Source: Blepharisma japonicum (lineage: Eukaryota > Ciliophora > Heterotrichea > Heterotrichida > Blepharismidae). From it: DNA of 64,000 nucleotides. This document shows positions 10,929 through 23,658 of this stretch, piece after piece. Position numbers and translations under genes: made by a program. The first letter of the stretch is position 1; each line of letters opens with the position of its first letter. A model generated the notes under the pieces. That model saw only the letters and a program-made list of their open reading frames with translations, had not been told where the DNA came from and did no database searches. The DNA lies in NCBI GenBank assembly GCA_949751835.1, contig CATKHK010000048.1, positions 186,001 through 250,000 on the forward strand, written 5' to 3'.

Positions 10929-11741
10929 ATGGAGCAAGATTCTGATGAAAAAATAATTAAATCATTGAAACTTGCAATAATTAGCAGCATAGTGGCAACC
11001 ATAATAGTATCAGACCTTATAGCAGACTCATACATTGACACGAAATACACGCTAGCTATTATTCCAGCAATTTTTGCAATAATAACTATTCCAGTTACTA
11101 TACATTTAGCGATGAATATTTTTTGTAATAATCTGAAGTCGGTATCAAAAAACCTAGTAATTTTTTGCATATATAGTGGAGCAGTCTCAATTTTAATTTT
11201 TATGGTTTTGTGTGCTTTATCTATTGACAAAATAATAGAAATATCTTGATGGCTAATATGATTACCAGGACTTTTTGCCATATTAACTTATTTCGTATTT
11301 TGCGTTTTTTTGATTCCAGGATTGCTTGATCCAATTGTTAACTTAAAAAGATATGCTTTTCTGCTTGTTATTTGGCTTTTCACTCTGCTTATTTCATTAG
11401 GATTATTAGGGTGGTACTTAGAAAATACTGAAATATCAGACAGATTTATATATATTTGAATTCCATTGATGACTTCTTCACTAATCAATATATTCGTAAA
11501 CTATGCTTATTATAGGGAGGATGCATTTTCCTCAGAATTATTACTGATTGAAAATTTAACCTGCCTTTACATATTGGTTTTCAGCATTTTAATAATTCTT
11601 AGTCTTACTGTCTTAGAAATCCACACGACCATTCTCTCAATCCCACTTTTAGCATTTTTTGCAACATTAGTTTACTTCGAAATCTCCAACAGTGTAAGAC
11701 CAAAAAGTCCTCTACACGAACAACTATCTAATAAATTTTAA
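10929..11741 (+). CDS. Multi-pass membrane protein, unknown function
   Basis: The 270-residue frame contains three TGA codons read as Trp (11247, 11259 and 11457), all inside or beside hydrophobic segments. About seven to eight membrane helices are visible, for example LAIISSIVATIIVSDLI, LAIIPAIFAIITIPVTI, LVIFCIYSGAVSILIFMVL, FAILTYFVFCVFLIPGLL, FLLVIWLFTLLISLGLLGW, ILVFSILIILSLTVLE and ILSIPLLAFFATLVYF. The architecture is reminiscent of the TMEM185-like group found widely in ciliates, but no diagnostic motif was identified. No signal peptide; the short N-terminus is acidic. Confidence 0.7.
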
Positions 11742-11755
11742 CTAAAGAGATTAAC

Positions 11756-14587
11756 TTAAGAGGTGTATAAATACTTAGGAATTTTTTCAGATTCCTCATC
11801 TTTCATAAGGCTAGCTTCAAGATCTTCTGCTGGAATGCTATCAACTTTGTATTGCCACTCTTCATGGTCCTCAATTATGTGCTGCTCAGCTCTTTCTTGA
11901 GTAGGGTTGATATTAGGCTGACTTTTAACTCTCGATATAGCGCTAAGACTTGGCTTAGGAATTTCTACTGACTCTAAATCCCAAATTTCGTCAGCATACT
12001 CATGGATTGTGCGGTCACTTGAAAACCTTCCCATATTAAGTGCTCCACTTATAGACATTTTTAGCCATTGGTCTTGATTCTTATAGACTGCATCTGCTTC
12101 TTCTTGTTTTTCTATATAAGAATAAAAATCAGATTTAACAAGATAAATATCATGCTGCTCCAGAGATTCTACAAGCGATGATAATTCTTTAGGATTTCCA
12201 AAAGTTCCAAACTTAATAGCATCAAAAATCTTTTGCAGGCGGCTTCCAGCTGGTGCTCCACTATGCACTCTAAGTCTATCGACTTCATGCACCCTTGCTC
12301 CAAATATAAAAGCATTCTGAATGCCAATATCTTCTACAATTTCTACATTGGCCCCGTCCATTGTTCCCATAATAATAGCTCCATTCATAACAAATTTCAT
12401 ATTACTTGTCCCTGAAGCTTCAGTACCAGCAGTCGAAATTTGTTCAGTTAAATCAGCAGCTGGGATAATGACTTGTGCGCTGGATACACAATAATTAGGA
12501 AGGAAAACGACTTTCATGAGATCTCCTATATCAGGATCATTGTTAACAACGTCTCCGATACTATTGATAAGTTTTATGATCTTTTTGGCAGCAATGTACC
12601 CAGGAGCTGCCTTTCCTCCGACCATGAAAACTCTTTTGACTTGTTTTGCTCTGTCATCAACAGACATAGCTTTAAGATTAAAGTAGCGATAAATCATGTA
12701 CAAAGCAAACAAGTTTTGTCGCTTATATTCGTGAATTCTTTTGACCATGATATCAAACATTGCGTCAGTTGGGATTTTGATGCCGCATTCCTTTTCAACC
12801 CATTTTGCAAGTCTTTCCTTGTTTTGCAGCTTAGCTTGTCTGAATTCTTCTTGGAATTCTTCATTATCGATGTAGCTCATTAGGCTTTTGGTTTCATAAA
12901 GATCTGAAAGCCAGTTATTGGACTTAAGATATTTGGTGAAAATATCCGACAGTCCTTTGTTTGAACATTTTATTCATCGTCTAGGAGTGACTCCATTTGT
13001 TTTATTTTGGAATTTATTAGGGAAATATTCATGGAATCTTGCAAAGAGCTGAGTTTTAAGCAAACTAGAATGAAGAGCTGCTACTCCATTAACTGCATGG
13101 GAACTGACAATACAAAGATTAGCCATACGGACTACTTTAGGCCTTGATTCTTCAATAAGTGACATATACCCCATGATATCAAACTTCTTAGGGTCATTAG
13201 CGTATCTTTGGCCAACCTGGTTCATAAAGTGGAAATTAATCAAATAAATGATTTCTAAATGCCTTGGAAGAAGTCTTTCGAACAGCTCAACGCTCCACTT
13301 CTCCAAAGCTTCTGGCATAACTGTATGATTTGTGTAGCTGAACACTTTATAACAGATATTCCAAGCCCTTTGCCACTCAAGACCATATTTATCTACTAAA
13401 ACTCTTAGCAATTCTGGGATAGATATGGCTGGATGAGTATCATTTAACTGGATGGCAACTTTATCAGGCAGTTCTTCCCACTCCCTTGGCTTTTTCAAAA
13501 ATCTTCTAATTATATCTTGAATAGTAGCGCAACAGAAGAAATACTGCTGCCTTAATCTCAGCTCTTTGCCACTAGGTGTAGAGTCATTTGGATAAAGAAC
13601 TGATGTAATATATTCAGCTTTCTGCCTGGTCTCAATTGCTCTGAAGTAATCACCTTGATTAAAGCTTTGGAAATCAAATTCATTAGTAGGCATGGACTTC
13701 CATAATCTTAAATTAATCGTATTAAAAGTGTCGTACCCAGGAATTGGGTTATCATAAGCAATTGCTTTGACAATCTCACTAGGAATCCAATTCGATTTTT
13801 CAATTCCATTTTCCCACTTCTTTTCGACTCTTCCGCCGAAATAAATGTCATAAGTTACATCAGACCTCTCAATTTCCCAAGGATTCATCTGTGCAAGCCA
13901 ATAATCTGGCATTTCCACTTGGTATCCCTTGACTATCATTTGTCGGAATATCCCATAGTCATATCTAATTCCATAACCCCAAGCTGGGTAATCTAAAGTG
14001 GCTAATGAGTCTAAAAAGCAGGATGCAAGTCTTCCAAGGCCTCCATTGCCAAGCCCAGGGTCGACTTCTTCATCATAAAGTTCTTCAAGTTTATATCCAA
14101 CCTCTTCCAAAGCTTCTCTATATTTATCTTCTAATCCTAAATTAATCAAAGCATTTTGCATTGATCTGCCGATTAGAAATTCAATTGACATGTAGTAAAC
14201 TCTTTTTTTATCCTCAGCTGTAAACAGCTGCTGGGTGTCGTTCCAACTTTCAATTAATCTATCTCTGATTGAAAGAGCGGCAGCTTTAAAGCAAGAATTC
14301 TTATCAAAATTGAAACGAGTTCGAGCCAACGTGTATTCTACATGGGCTACAATTGTTTTTTGAATTGTGGACTTTTCAGTATCTATATATTCTGCCATCA
14401 ACTCCCAAAGTTTTTCACTGGTTGCTTCTCCTCTTGTAGCAGAATCAAATTCTGGACGATACAACTTTTGAGATCCAAGCTCAACTCTAGATGAATGTCG
14501 ACTGCCTCTTCTATGAAGGCCAGGATTCTCTTCAGTCTCACCATCGAACACTCCTGAGCTGTAATGTTTGATTGGTTGCTCCTCCAT
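11756..14587 (-). CDS. Glycogen phosphorylase
   Basis: The 943-residue enzyme would release glucose-1-phosphate from glycogen. An in-frame TGA (12971-12973) is the conserved Trp in TPRRWIKCSNKGLS. The pyridoxal-phosphate lysine lies in EASGTSNMKF, and the N-terminal half has NGGLGRLASCFLDSLATL and GYGIRYDYGIF. Length and order match the family. The N-terminal extension carries RRGSRHSS, a basic-Ser stretch placed like the regulatory phosphorylation site of animal phosphorylases; regulation by phosphorylation is inferred, not shown. The C-terminal 60 residues (SRVKSQPN... SEKIPKYLYTS) are an extra charged tail. The neighbouring CDPK is on the same strand with its own upstream spacer. Confidence 0.95.
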
Positions 14588-14733
14588 TATTTTATAACCA
14601 ATGTATGTAACATATAAATTGCCAAAAATGGTGCAAAAGCTAAAGATATTATTTTAGCTCTAAATTATAAAGACTTTATGAAAATAAAATTTATATATAA
14701 AAAATACAAAAGTGTGCTAAAATGTATATTGGA

Positions 14734-16200
14734 TTAATTTTTTGCAGTCATCAGATTTATGAACTCTTTCAAATCAATCACTCCATCACCATTTGCGTCT
14801 ACCTCCCTGACAATTTGGCTCCAATAAGCGTCCTCCACAGTCAGCTCTCTTCCTAGCACTTCTTTAAGCTCATCAGCCGTGATATCTCCGCTCCCATCCT
14901 TATCAAACAGCCTAAACGCTGTTTCTAAATTCTCCCTTGAAACCAATTTATTATAATCTGAGCAGGCTTTCAAAAACTCTGAATAATCAATATTTCCGCT
15001 ATGGTCTGAGTCAACTTCTTTCATTATTTTCTCTACCGTCTCTTGTGTGTCGGTTTCACTCATATGTTTTCTATACTCTGCATATAGCTCTGCCCTACTG
15101 ATTTTCCCATCCCCATTTTTATCAAGAGTTGTGAAGCTTTCCTTCAGCTTTTTAGTTTCCTCATGAGAAATTAGCTGAGTTGCTAAAAAGATGTGGACAG
15201 CGTTCTTTAGCTTGCTTTTAGAATGGAATTGTTTGAGATCGTCAAGAGCTGCTTCAAGGTGGCTGTTTTCGTTTGATTTATAATTTTGGACCCAAATGTG
15301 AGTAATTGCTTCACGTGCAGAAATACGGGAATTTGGGTCCACTTCTAGAAGCCTTTGAAGCAAATTGACAGCTTCGCTTGAAATTCCTGGACATCTTTCA
15401 GGGGTAATTCGTATAGGGTTATCTCTAACCTGCTTTAGGATTAAAGTTTGGTCTCTTCCCTGGTATGGAGGTCTTCCGGTTAAAAGGATAAACATAATGA
15501 TCCCGCAGCTTCATACGTCACATTTCTCGTTATAAGCTCCTGAAAGCACTTCTGGTGCCACATAATAAGCAGACCCAAAACAGCCACTTAATTTTCTGTT
15601 TTTGTCAAGAAAACAAGAGCTGCCGAAATCAGCGATTTTTATATTGAGGGAGCCTGTGCTGTCTTCTAGTAAAATATTTTCTGGTTTTAAGTCTCTATGA
15701 ATAACATTTTTCTCGTGACAATAAGAAACGGCTGAAAATACTTGACGCATTATGGAGGAGGCCTCACGCTCTGAGAATTTGCTCATTGCGATGATTTTGT
15801 CGAATAATTCTCCTCCAGCACAGAATTCAGTTGCTACGTAAAACTTCCAAGGGTCTTCGAAAATTTCATAGCATTTAAGAATGTTTGGATGATCTAAGGA
15901 GCTTAAGACGCTGATTTCTTTGAGCATATAGGTAGAATCCATTTGTTGAGAGCTTAGACCGGCTTTGTGAATAATTTTCACAGCACGATTTTGATTGCTT
16001 GGTTTGTATATGAAAAGCTTGACGTCAGCAAAGGCGCCGGAGCCAAGTTTTCGAACTTCTTGGTAGTTTTCTGAGAGCTTTCCCATGTGCCGCTGTAGGA
16101 ATGTTCCTGGTGAGAAATTTGACTCTTGATTATTGGCTTTATTGACTTTGCTTGGCACTTCAACTGAATGCTTTGATACTTTTGTAACTCCACAACCCAT
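14734..16200 (-). CDS. Calcium-dependent protein kinase (CDPK) with four EF-hands
   Basis: This is a 488-residue kinase of plant/alveolate CDPK type. It starts MGCGVTK, a consensus for N-myristoylation with a neighbouring Cys for palmitoylation. Kinase domain: glycine loop LGSGAFADV (52-60), Lys75, HRDLKPEN, DFGSSC (DFG) and the VWSCGIIMFILLTGRPPY segment, in which Trp is a TGA (15496-15498 region). An autoinhibitory junction follows, then four EF-hands with loops DKNGDGKIS, DSDHSGNID, DKDGSGDIT and DANGDGVID, all with Ca-ligating residues in place. It should be a membrane-tethered Ca2+-activated Ser/Thr kinase. Confidence 0.95.
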
Positions 16201-16425
16201 TAAAAAAATACTGTTTATCTATAATTCATGTTTTTTTGAAACCAACTTTAATTTAGTGTTAATTATTAATAAATTTCAAATAAGTGTGTTTAAATTAATC
16301 AAAAGGATTTTATAACTCAAACGTAAACAAATAAACATTGTAAGATGCTATTTATATAAATACTCCATCCATACTTGCTAATTTATTTAATTTGCAGTCC
16401 CGCCATTATAATAAATAACCCGGGA

Positions 16426-19400
16426 ATGAGAAGAAATAGACAAGCAGCCCTTGCTCAGCTTAAAGAAGCAAAGCATGGCCAAAAGAAAAGAACAGCACAA
16501 TATGAAGTCCAGGAAGAAGCTGACATCCTTATGAACGTAACAGAAGAAGAGTATCAAGAAATGAAGAAAAAGCAAGGAAACAGTAAATTCATTACCGATG
16601 ATCTTGGAATCGGCTATGATGATCATGGAGAGCTTGATTATCAAGAGGAAGAAGAAGACCCACATGAAGAGGAAGAAGAAAACCTCAAAAAACCCAAAAT
16701 TGAAAGCAAATCAATTACAACTTTTATGAAGCCCGGCGTAACTATGAAGCCAAAAGGACCGAAAAAGATAGAAAGTGCGGAAGCTTCAAAAATCATGGAT
16801 GATCTTATGGGGATGATGGATGATGATACAATTAACCCTGAAGAAGTTTTATTAATGGGAAATGCCGTTCAAAAGCCTAAAACTTTTGCAGTCAATAAAG
16901 GGACTACACAGACTCAAGCTATGGAAGAAGTTCTGAGACAAAGGTATAATAAGCCCACAGTCAGCAAACCATTAGAACAAGCTAAAAAATCAATTTCTGA
17001 AATGATAAAATTTGAAGAAAAAAATAAAGAAGAGGAAGAAAAACCTGAGATGAGAAAGAGAAAAAGAGCAGGCGATATTCTTCCTACAATAATCACTACT
17101 CCTAAAAAAGTTGATGAAGTTTATATCCATCCTGAAGAGCCTGCTTTTGAAATGGAAGAGATTCATAATGTGCCTGAACCAGTTATAACCATCCCAGAGC
17201 ACATTGAGCCTGAAAAAATGGAAATAGAGCCAGTAGTCGAATCAAAACCAGAAATACCTCTAGAAGAGAACGGTAACACTAGCATTGAGTTTCAAGCCCT
17301 TGAAACTGAGCTGCCATTCGAATCGAGCTCAGCCAAATATCTCCCTATAGAAAATGGACAACTCCAAGTTTACTGGTATGACGCAATTGAAGACAAAGAA
17401 CTCTTAAATGGCAGTGTCTTCATTTTTGGAAAAGTCTTTAATATAGAAAGCAAGCGGTTTGAAAGTATCTGCGTTATCGTCCAAGATATGCAGAGAAATC
17501 TCTTTGTCCTACCACGGGAAGAATACAAAGATCAGCCTATGGAAGTATATAAAGAGCTTGAAGAAATCCGTAAGAAATGTGGGATCACTAAATGAATGTG
17601 CAAACCAATTGAGAGAAAATATTCATTTGAGCTTCCAGATGTGCCTTTTAAAAGTAACTACATGAAAGTCCAATACAGTGCAAAATTTCCACCACTTCAC
17701 GAAAAATATTTTAATGGAAAAACATTTTCTCACGTTTTTGGGGCTGGATCAAGCTTAATTGAGCTTTTATTGGTAAAGCGAAAACTTAGAGGACCTTGCT
17801 GGATGAAGCTTAAAGATGTACAAATTCCTAAAAATAAATGCTCCCACTGCAAGCATGAAATTGTGATTGCTAGTCCAAAACAAATAACATTCACAGCTGA
17901 TGAAGCAAATTTGGTTCCTCCACCTTTATCTGTTCTGTCGCTAGCTTTAAAAAGTGTAAGAAATTCAAAAGGTCTTGAAATTTGTGCAATTTCTGGTGTC
18001 GCCCATTCACAAGTTGATCAGGTTCAGCCTACTCCTTATAATCCTAATACAGTGAGTGCTTTTTCAATAGTTAAAAAAGTTGGACCAGTTGTGGCATCTA
18101 AAAATCCGACGATTGAAATGGTTGAGTCAGAAAAAGTACTGCTCAATAGTTTTTTAGCCAAAATGATTCGGATTGATGCAGATATAATCGTTGCTCATGA
18201 ACTTTTAGGGAACTTTTTAGATATTTTGATAAGCAGACTTCAAGCTTTGAAGGTCTCAAATTGGTCTCGTATGGGCAGATTGATAAGAAATAGATTTTCA
18301 AGCCAGAAAAAAGATGATGCATTTGGAGGAAATTGGCTATACAGATCAACTACATCTGGAAGATTATTATGCGATACCTTTTTATCCACAAAAGAGCTAT
18401 CAAAACAGACCACATATACTTTAACTCATCTTGTTAAACAGATACTTCAAAAAGAAAGGCAAGAAATAATTGAATTTGAAAATTTATTAAATTCTATTCA
18501 AGGTGTTGAAAGATTAGCTAAACACACTCAGCAAGACGCCTATTTTAATTTTGAAATTACAATGCACTTATCAGTAATTCCGCTTACTAAGCAGCTGACT
18601 AATATTGCAGGAAACTTATGGTATCGGTCTTTTCTAAATCAAAGGGCTGAACGTAATGAAATGCTCCTTATACACGAATTCCATAAAAATAAATTCGTGT
18701 GGCCTGATAAAAATATCAAAAAAACTGAAGAAGCTGGCAAGAAAAACAAAAAAAAGTACTTAGGAGGATTAGTGCTTGAGCCTAAGGCAGGTCTCTATGA
18801 TAAATTTATATTACTTTTAGATTTCAATTCATTATATCCTTCTCTGATACAAGAGTATAATATTTGCTTTACGACAGTAACCAGAAATAAAGGGGTAGAA
18901 GATGATAATGAGCCAGGTGGGCTTCCATCAGAAAAAGAAGCAAGAGGGATTTTGCCTGATATTATCCGTGATCTTGTTGCAAGAAGAAGAGCAACAAGAG
19001 CTTTAATGAAGAATGAAACTGATAAAATTAAGCTAGAGCAGCTTGAAATTAAACAAAGAGCATTAAAGCTGACAGCCAATTCTATGTATGGTTGTCTTGG
19101 ATTCACACAGTCAAGATTTTATGCTAAACCGATAGCTGCTTTAATTACTATGATGGGCCGCCAAACCTTAGAAAATGCTGTAAAAATCGCAAAGGATAAA
19201 CTGGGGCTTGACGTCATTTATGGAGACACTGATTCTATTATGATAAATACAAACCTCTCCGATTTAGCAAAAACTGATGAAATTGGAAACGCATTGAAAA
19301 AGCTCATCAATAAGCAATTTAAATGCTTGGAAATTGATACCGATGGGATCTTCAAAAGTATGCTATTACTTAAGAAGAAAAAATATGCATGCATGAAACT

Positions 19401-20451
19401 TGATTTTGCTACTAAGGAATTTAAAAGAGAAGTAAAAGGGCTTGATATGGTAAGAAGAGACTGGTGCCCAATATCTAAATATGTATCAAGTGGTGCTCTG
19501 GACATCTTACTCTCTGGACAAAATAGCGAAGATATTGTAGCAAACTTAAGGGAGTTTGTGGATGGTGTTTATAAAAAAATCCAGAAAGAAGAGTATCCAT
19601 TATCTGAGTATATCATAACTAAGCAATTAACAAAAGCGCCTGAAAAATACAAAGATGGAAAATCACAGCCTCATGTACAAGTTGCCTTAAGACTAAAAGC
19701 CCAAGGAGAAAGAAATTTAGAAGGACAGTTTATTCCATATGTAATTTGCCAAGAAGAAGCTACATCTTATGCAGAAAGAGCAAGACACCCTGACGATTTC
19801 ATGAGCTCAGCTGGAGCATTAAAAATAGACTATGCATGATATATAGCCCAGCAGATTCTTCCGCCTTTACATCGTCTGTGTAGCGTAATAGATTCAGTTA
19901 CTTCTGGTGAAATTGCTACTTGGATGGGTCAAGATCCAACCAAATATAATACTGCGAATACTGGTCCAACGAATTCATATGTAAATATAAGAGGAGCAGA
20001 TAAACTGCCTATAATTTGTTATGGGTGTAATAATAGGTACGAAGCTGCTGAAAACTCATTCATATGTAAAACTTGTACAAGCGGAGGACAAATAAGTCAG
20101 GTGAAAAATGCAATAACAAGAATGATGAGAGAAAAAATGATGAAATATTACACAGCTGAAAGAAAATGCAATGAACATACATGTGGATGGAAAACTAAAC
20201 AAATTGAAACCAATTGCAAAATCAAAGTATGCAAAGGAACAATGACTCCAGAGTACACTGTAGTCCAACTTCATGAGCAATTGTATTATTTACTAGATTT
20301 GTTTACAAAAGGTTGTAAGAAGGATCCGGAAAGCTATAAAGAAATTGTAGTGAAGTTAGAAAATACATTGCGAAAGAGTGGATATCAAAGAATAGAGCTT
20401 AAAAACTTTGCGTGCTCGAAGCCAAACTTAGCAAACTTAATTGATATTTAA
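16426..20451 (+). CDS. POLA1: DNA polymerase alpha catalytic subunit
   Basis: The 1341-residue B-family polymerase has the lagging-strand/primer-extension signature of Pol alpha. The N-terminal Pol alpha region (RRNRQAALAQLKEAK, acidic repeats) precedes the exonuclease-like domain. Polymerase motif A DFNSLYPSLIQEY begins at residue 799, motif B is KLTANSMYGCLGF, and motif C YGDTDS begins at 932. The C-terminus has two Cys clusters: CYGC..CKTC, then CNEHTCGW..CKIKVC, which bind the B subunit. The frame passes two TGA codons read as Trp (17593-17595 ITKWMCK and 19837-19839 DYAWYIA). The ATG at 16426 begins the conserved N-terminus; the upstream in-frame stretch is AT-rich and lacks homology. 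No intron is needed. Confidence 0.95.
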
Positions 20452-20635
20452 TTAACATTTGAAAAATTTTTAAAGAATTGCTAAATAATTTTTCTAAAAA
20501 CTGTCTTTTATTTTTGTGAAAAATTGACATAAGATTGTAGAAAAAGAAATTTTATAAAATTATTATTAAATTATAACCCTTTATTTGTCATTAAAATCGT
20601 TAGAGTATAAACTTTTGACGTGTAATAATAATAAA

Positions 20636-21115
20636 ATGGTAAACAGTGACGAATTTATCCAAAAAGTAGTCGGATTGGCAGAAGGTATTCCAGCCATCCA
20701 GAACATCAGCAAAACAATAGGAATATCTGTCCAAACCTTAACATTTGGAACGATAACCCTTGTTCTTCTTCTCATTCTTTTTACTGTCTGTCCTAACACA
20801 ACTCTGGTACTTATTGCAGGCTCGTACCCATCTTATTACACAGTAAAGGTCCTTGAATCACAAAAGTCAAACGATGGCAAAGAATGCTTGAAATTTTGGT
20901 TCATATTTGGCCTTTTCCTTCTAATGGATCCAGTTTTGGATTTTCTTATAGCATGGATTCCTTTGTATTTCCTCATCAAAGTTGGCCTCATGGCTTTCCT
21001 GTTCTGGCCTCAAACAAAAGGAGCCTTAAAGCTATACGACATAATGAGACCTACTATAGCGAAGTATCAAACAAAATTTGATAGCTTTCTAGAAAATTTA
21101 GCTAAAAATATATAA
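20636..21115 (+). CDS. REEP/DP1/Yop1 (TB2-HVA22) family ER-shaping protein
   Basis: The 159-residue protein has hydrophobic hairpins and the family core YPSYYTVKVLESQ followed by LKFWFIFGLFLLMDPVLDFLIAWIPLYFLIKV and LFWPQTKGALKLYD. This is the TB2/DP1/HVA22 signature of REEP5/Yop1 proteins, which curve ER tubules. The ATG at 20636 is chosen because the in-frame leader before it is AT-rich and lacks similarity. Family length (150-190 aa) fits. The C-terminal amphipathic helix is short. Confidence 0.88.
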   Translation: MVNSDEFIQKVVGLAEGIPAIQNISKTIGISVQTLTFGTITLVLLLILFTVCPNTTLVLIAGSYPSYYTVKVLESQKSNDGKECLKFWFIFGLFLLMDPVLDFLIAWIPLYFLIKVGLMAFLFWPQTKGALKLYDIMRPTIAKYQTKFDSFLENLAKNI

Positions 21116-21139
21116 AAATAAGTTTAAATAACTAAGAAA

Positions 21140-22444
21140 ATGAATAGGATTAAATTTATTATTATGAGCATTCTTTCAGTTTTACTATTTCAAATTGTCC
21201 TCGCTAACAACGTAAGAATCTCTAAGGAGCCATGAAACACCTACATTACAAGAATTGCGATTGGAGGGATTAATTATGACCTACAACTGAGCATTGGGAC
21301 AAGTTTAACAATGGTCATAAGTAGAGAATGCACACATTGTGAAGAACATAGGAACCCTTACAATTTAGACTCAAGTACTTTTGGAGTAATAACAGTCAAT
21401 TCTGAACAATGCTGGTCAACTGATGTATATGAAAGCAATGAATGTGGATTTTTATATGAAGGATTTGATGAATATGAAGCCAAAGGGGCATTATCGTTAG
21501 AAACTATTCGAGTTGGGATGTTTTCGATGTCAGAAGTCATTTTTGGCAGGATTTTTCATGAAAATCAAAAACTTAATATTGATGGGATTTTTGGAATTGG
21601 GCAGCATAATTTGAAAAGAAATTATGGACCTTCATTATTGGATTTGTTAGTAGCGTAAGCGACAAGTAGGAATGAACATATAAGGGATGTATTTTCTTTT
21701 TGTATGGCAAGTGACAAGGATAAAGAAGGAGGCTTTTTAACGTTTGGGGGGTTTGATTCTGAGTATTACCATATAAGTGATTTCAAATTGTTTCCTATAA
21801 ATTATAATGATCGCTATTCTATTCCTGTTATATCAATATCTCTTAATAACTCTGAGTTTTGAAATGGAGAAATCGAAGGTATTTTGGAAACAAGAATCCC
21901 TTATATATTACTCCCTGAAAAACTATTTTCCCCTTTTATTACTTCTTTAAATAACTACTATGGCACTAATTGTGACCCTTTATTGTGCAAAAAAACAAAT
22001 AACACATTCTACGGAAATCCTATATCATCAACCCCAGCCAAATTTCCAAAAATATCTTTTACTCTATCTAATAAATCTACGCTAAAAATCGATATAAATG
22101 AAATTTTTGAAAAATGCTTAAATTCTAATGATTACTGCAGTATAATAAAATTTTTCCCCGAAGATCATATAGTACTAGGAGCACCAGTTTTGGAAAAATT
22201 TTATGTTACAATTGACACTGAATCAAGATTAATAGGTCTTGCAGAAGTGAGTGCCTGTGCTCAGCCATTGATATTATCTAGATTCAGCACATGAGAAGAC
22301 AGCTCCTGGGCTTCTAGCTTTAAGCTGACTATGATTTTGACAGCTATTGGGATGATAGCAGTTATTATATGGTAATTTCTATGCAGGTATTGTGGGAAAT
22401 CTTATGAGCTGGAATATGAAATTATACATGCAGATGACGAATAA
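21140..22444 (+). CDS. Membrane-anchored pepsin-fold protein lacking catalytic aspartates
   Basis: Two 15-nt introns (21655-21669 and 22372-22386) give a 424-residue A1-family protein. It has a signal peptide (MNRIKFIIMSILSVLLFQIVLA), a bilobed pepsin-like body (IDGIFGIGQHNL, GGFLTFGGFDSEYY, FVLGAPVLEKFYVTID-like end), a C-terminal membrane helix LTMILTAIGMIAVIIW and a short acidic tail YCGKSYELEYEII. The positions of the two catalytic DTG triads read SIG (residues 51-53 of SIGTS) and ETR (245-247), so it should be proteolytically dead. TGA is read as Trp at 21233, 21860 and 22292. The splice at 22372 extends the tail beyond an immediate TAA; that end is less certain. Confidence 0.8.
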
Positions 22445-22508
22445 AGCTTTAATTTAATCTTTACTTTCAGAAGTAATTTTTATCAATTTAATTTCTGTGC
22501 AGTTTAAT

Positions 22509-23192
22509 TTATAAATTTTGTATACCTAATGGAATGCTTCTTTTCGAGCCGCATAGTTTAATACCTGTTTTTGTTTTTCCCATTGCTTGGATTTTGTTTT
22601 GAATTGATTTGTAGTCAAAAAGCGCTTTCTTTTTGTATTCATCAGTGAAAAAATGTTTCCTCCTAAACGTTTTATTGAGAGAAGTCAAATCAAGAGAAAT
22701 TTTATCAGAAAATTTCTCTTGACATTGCTTTAAGAGCCCTGATGTGTTTTCTTTTTCTTTTTTCATTTGATTTAGTGCAAATAATACAACGTCATTAGAT
22801 TTCCCAATCATAGTATTTGCTCCTTCCCTCATAACTGATATACTCCTTGGTTCAGGCGTTGTGCTATGGCAAAAACGCTTTTCTGTAGGCAAATCCTCTT
22901 CATATAAACTGTTATTTTTTGAATGAAATCGCGCTTCTAAAAGCATTTGTTTTTTGAATGAAGGCGAAGATTGAGCTATTTTTTCATACTCTTTTTCGAT
23001 ATGACAGTGCTGAATTGGCGGCCTACGGTAAGTTGGCATTTTAGTATTATATGAAGTGCTTTGAGGAAGAAGTTTGTAAGGCAACTCTTTCATAAACCGA
23101 TAGAATATATCGGTTGGCACATTAGAAAGGTTGGTTTGTGCTTGCTCAATTAGAGTCCTGTGAAAAGCTCGTGGCATACTTTTAGACCTCAT
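22509..23192 (-). CDS. Uncharacterized basic 227-residue protein
   Basis: No family was recognised. The protein is strongly basic (Lys/Arg-rich, for example LNKTFRRKHFF and YKKKALFDYKS), has no membrane segment or signal peptide, and contains polar low-complexity stretches with a PRSISVMREGANTM segment. It could be a cytoskeletal or nucleic-acid-associated protein, but nothing decides this. The start ATG is followed by MRSKSMPRAFH. It converges with the pepsin-fold gene, 64 bp away. Confidence 0.6.
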   Translation of the reverse strand: MRSKSMPRAFHRTLIEQAQTNLSNVPTDIFYRFMKELPYKLLPQSTSYNTKMPTYRRPPIQHCHIEKEYEKIAQSSPSFKKQMLLEARFHSKNNSLYEEDLPTEKRFCHSTTPEPRSISVMREGANTMIGKSNDVVLFALNQMKKEKENTSGLLKQCQEKFSDKISLDLTSLNKTFRRKHFFTDEYKKKALFDYKSIQNKIQAMGKTKTGIKLCGSKRSIPLGIQNL

Positions 23193-23658
23193 TTGAAATT
23201 AACGGTAATTTAATTAATATTTAAAATTGAATTAATCCAAGAATTAAAATGGAAAAGGTGTGAAAAATTTTTATTGCGATTATAGTAAGCTTTATAATGA
23301 AGTTTTATATTATTATCAAATTTTAATTTTTTAAACGAAGTTAAACAGTTATTTAGCTATTTCAGAAAAATTATAGAAGCATGAAAGCATTTTCGAATTT
23401 GGTTTTTAATGAAATTTAATAGATTTTTGAAAAAAGCTGCATTTTAAATTACTATTCTATGATGCTCTAATAAACTTTAAATGAATTCAATTCTATTAAA
23501 CCCTTATGCTTTTATCTAAATTTATTAATTATGAAGGCAAATTTTATCTATATTATGTATTTTATAAATTGCTTGTAGTCCTTATATTTTGTAAAATGAA
23601 AGATTTTCTTTCTTCCGAAGACCAAAATTGATTATCTATATTATTTAAATTAATTAAA
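23193..23658. other. AT-rich spacer before the vWA cluster, no gene seen
   Basis: This 466-bp stretch is very AT-rich and lacks open frames, RNA genes or repeats that I can recognise. It marks the right-hand edge of the compact gene block and the start of the looser tandem array. Confidence 0.5.
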
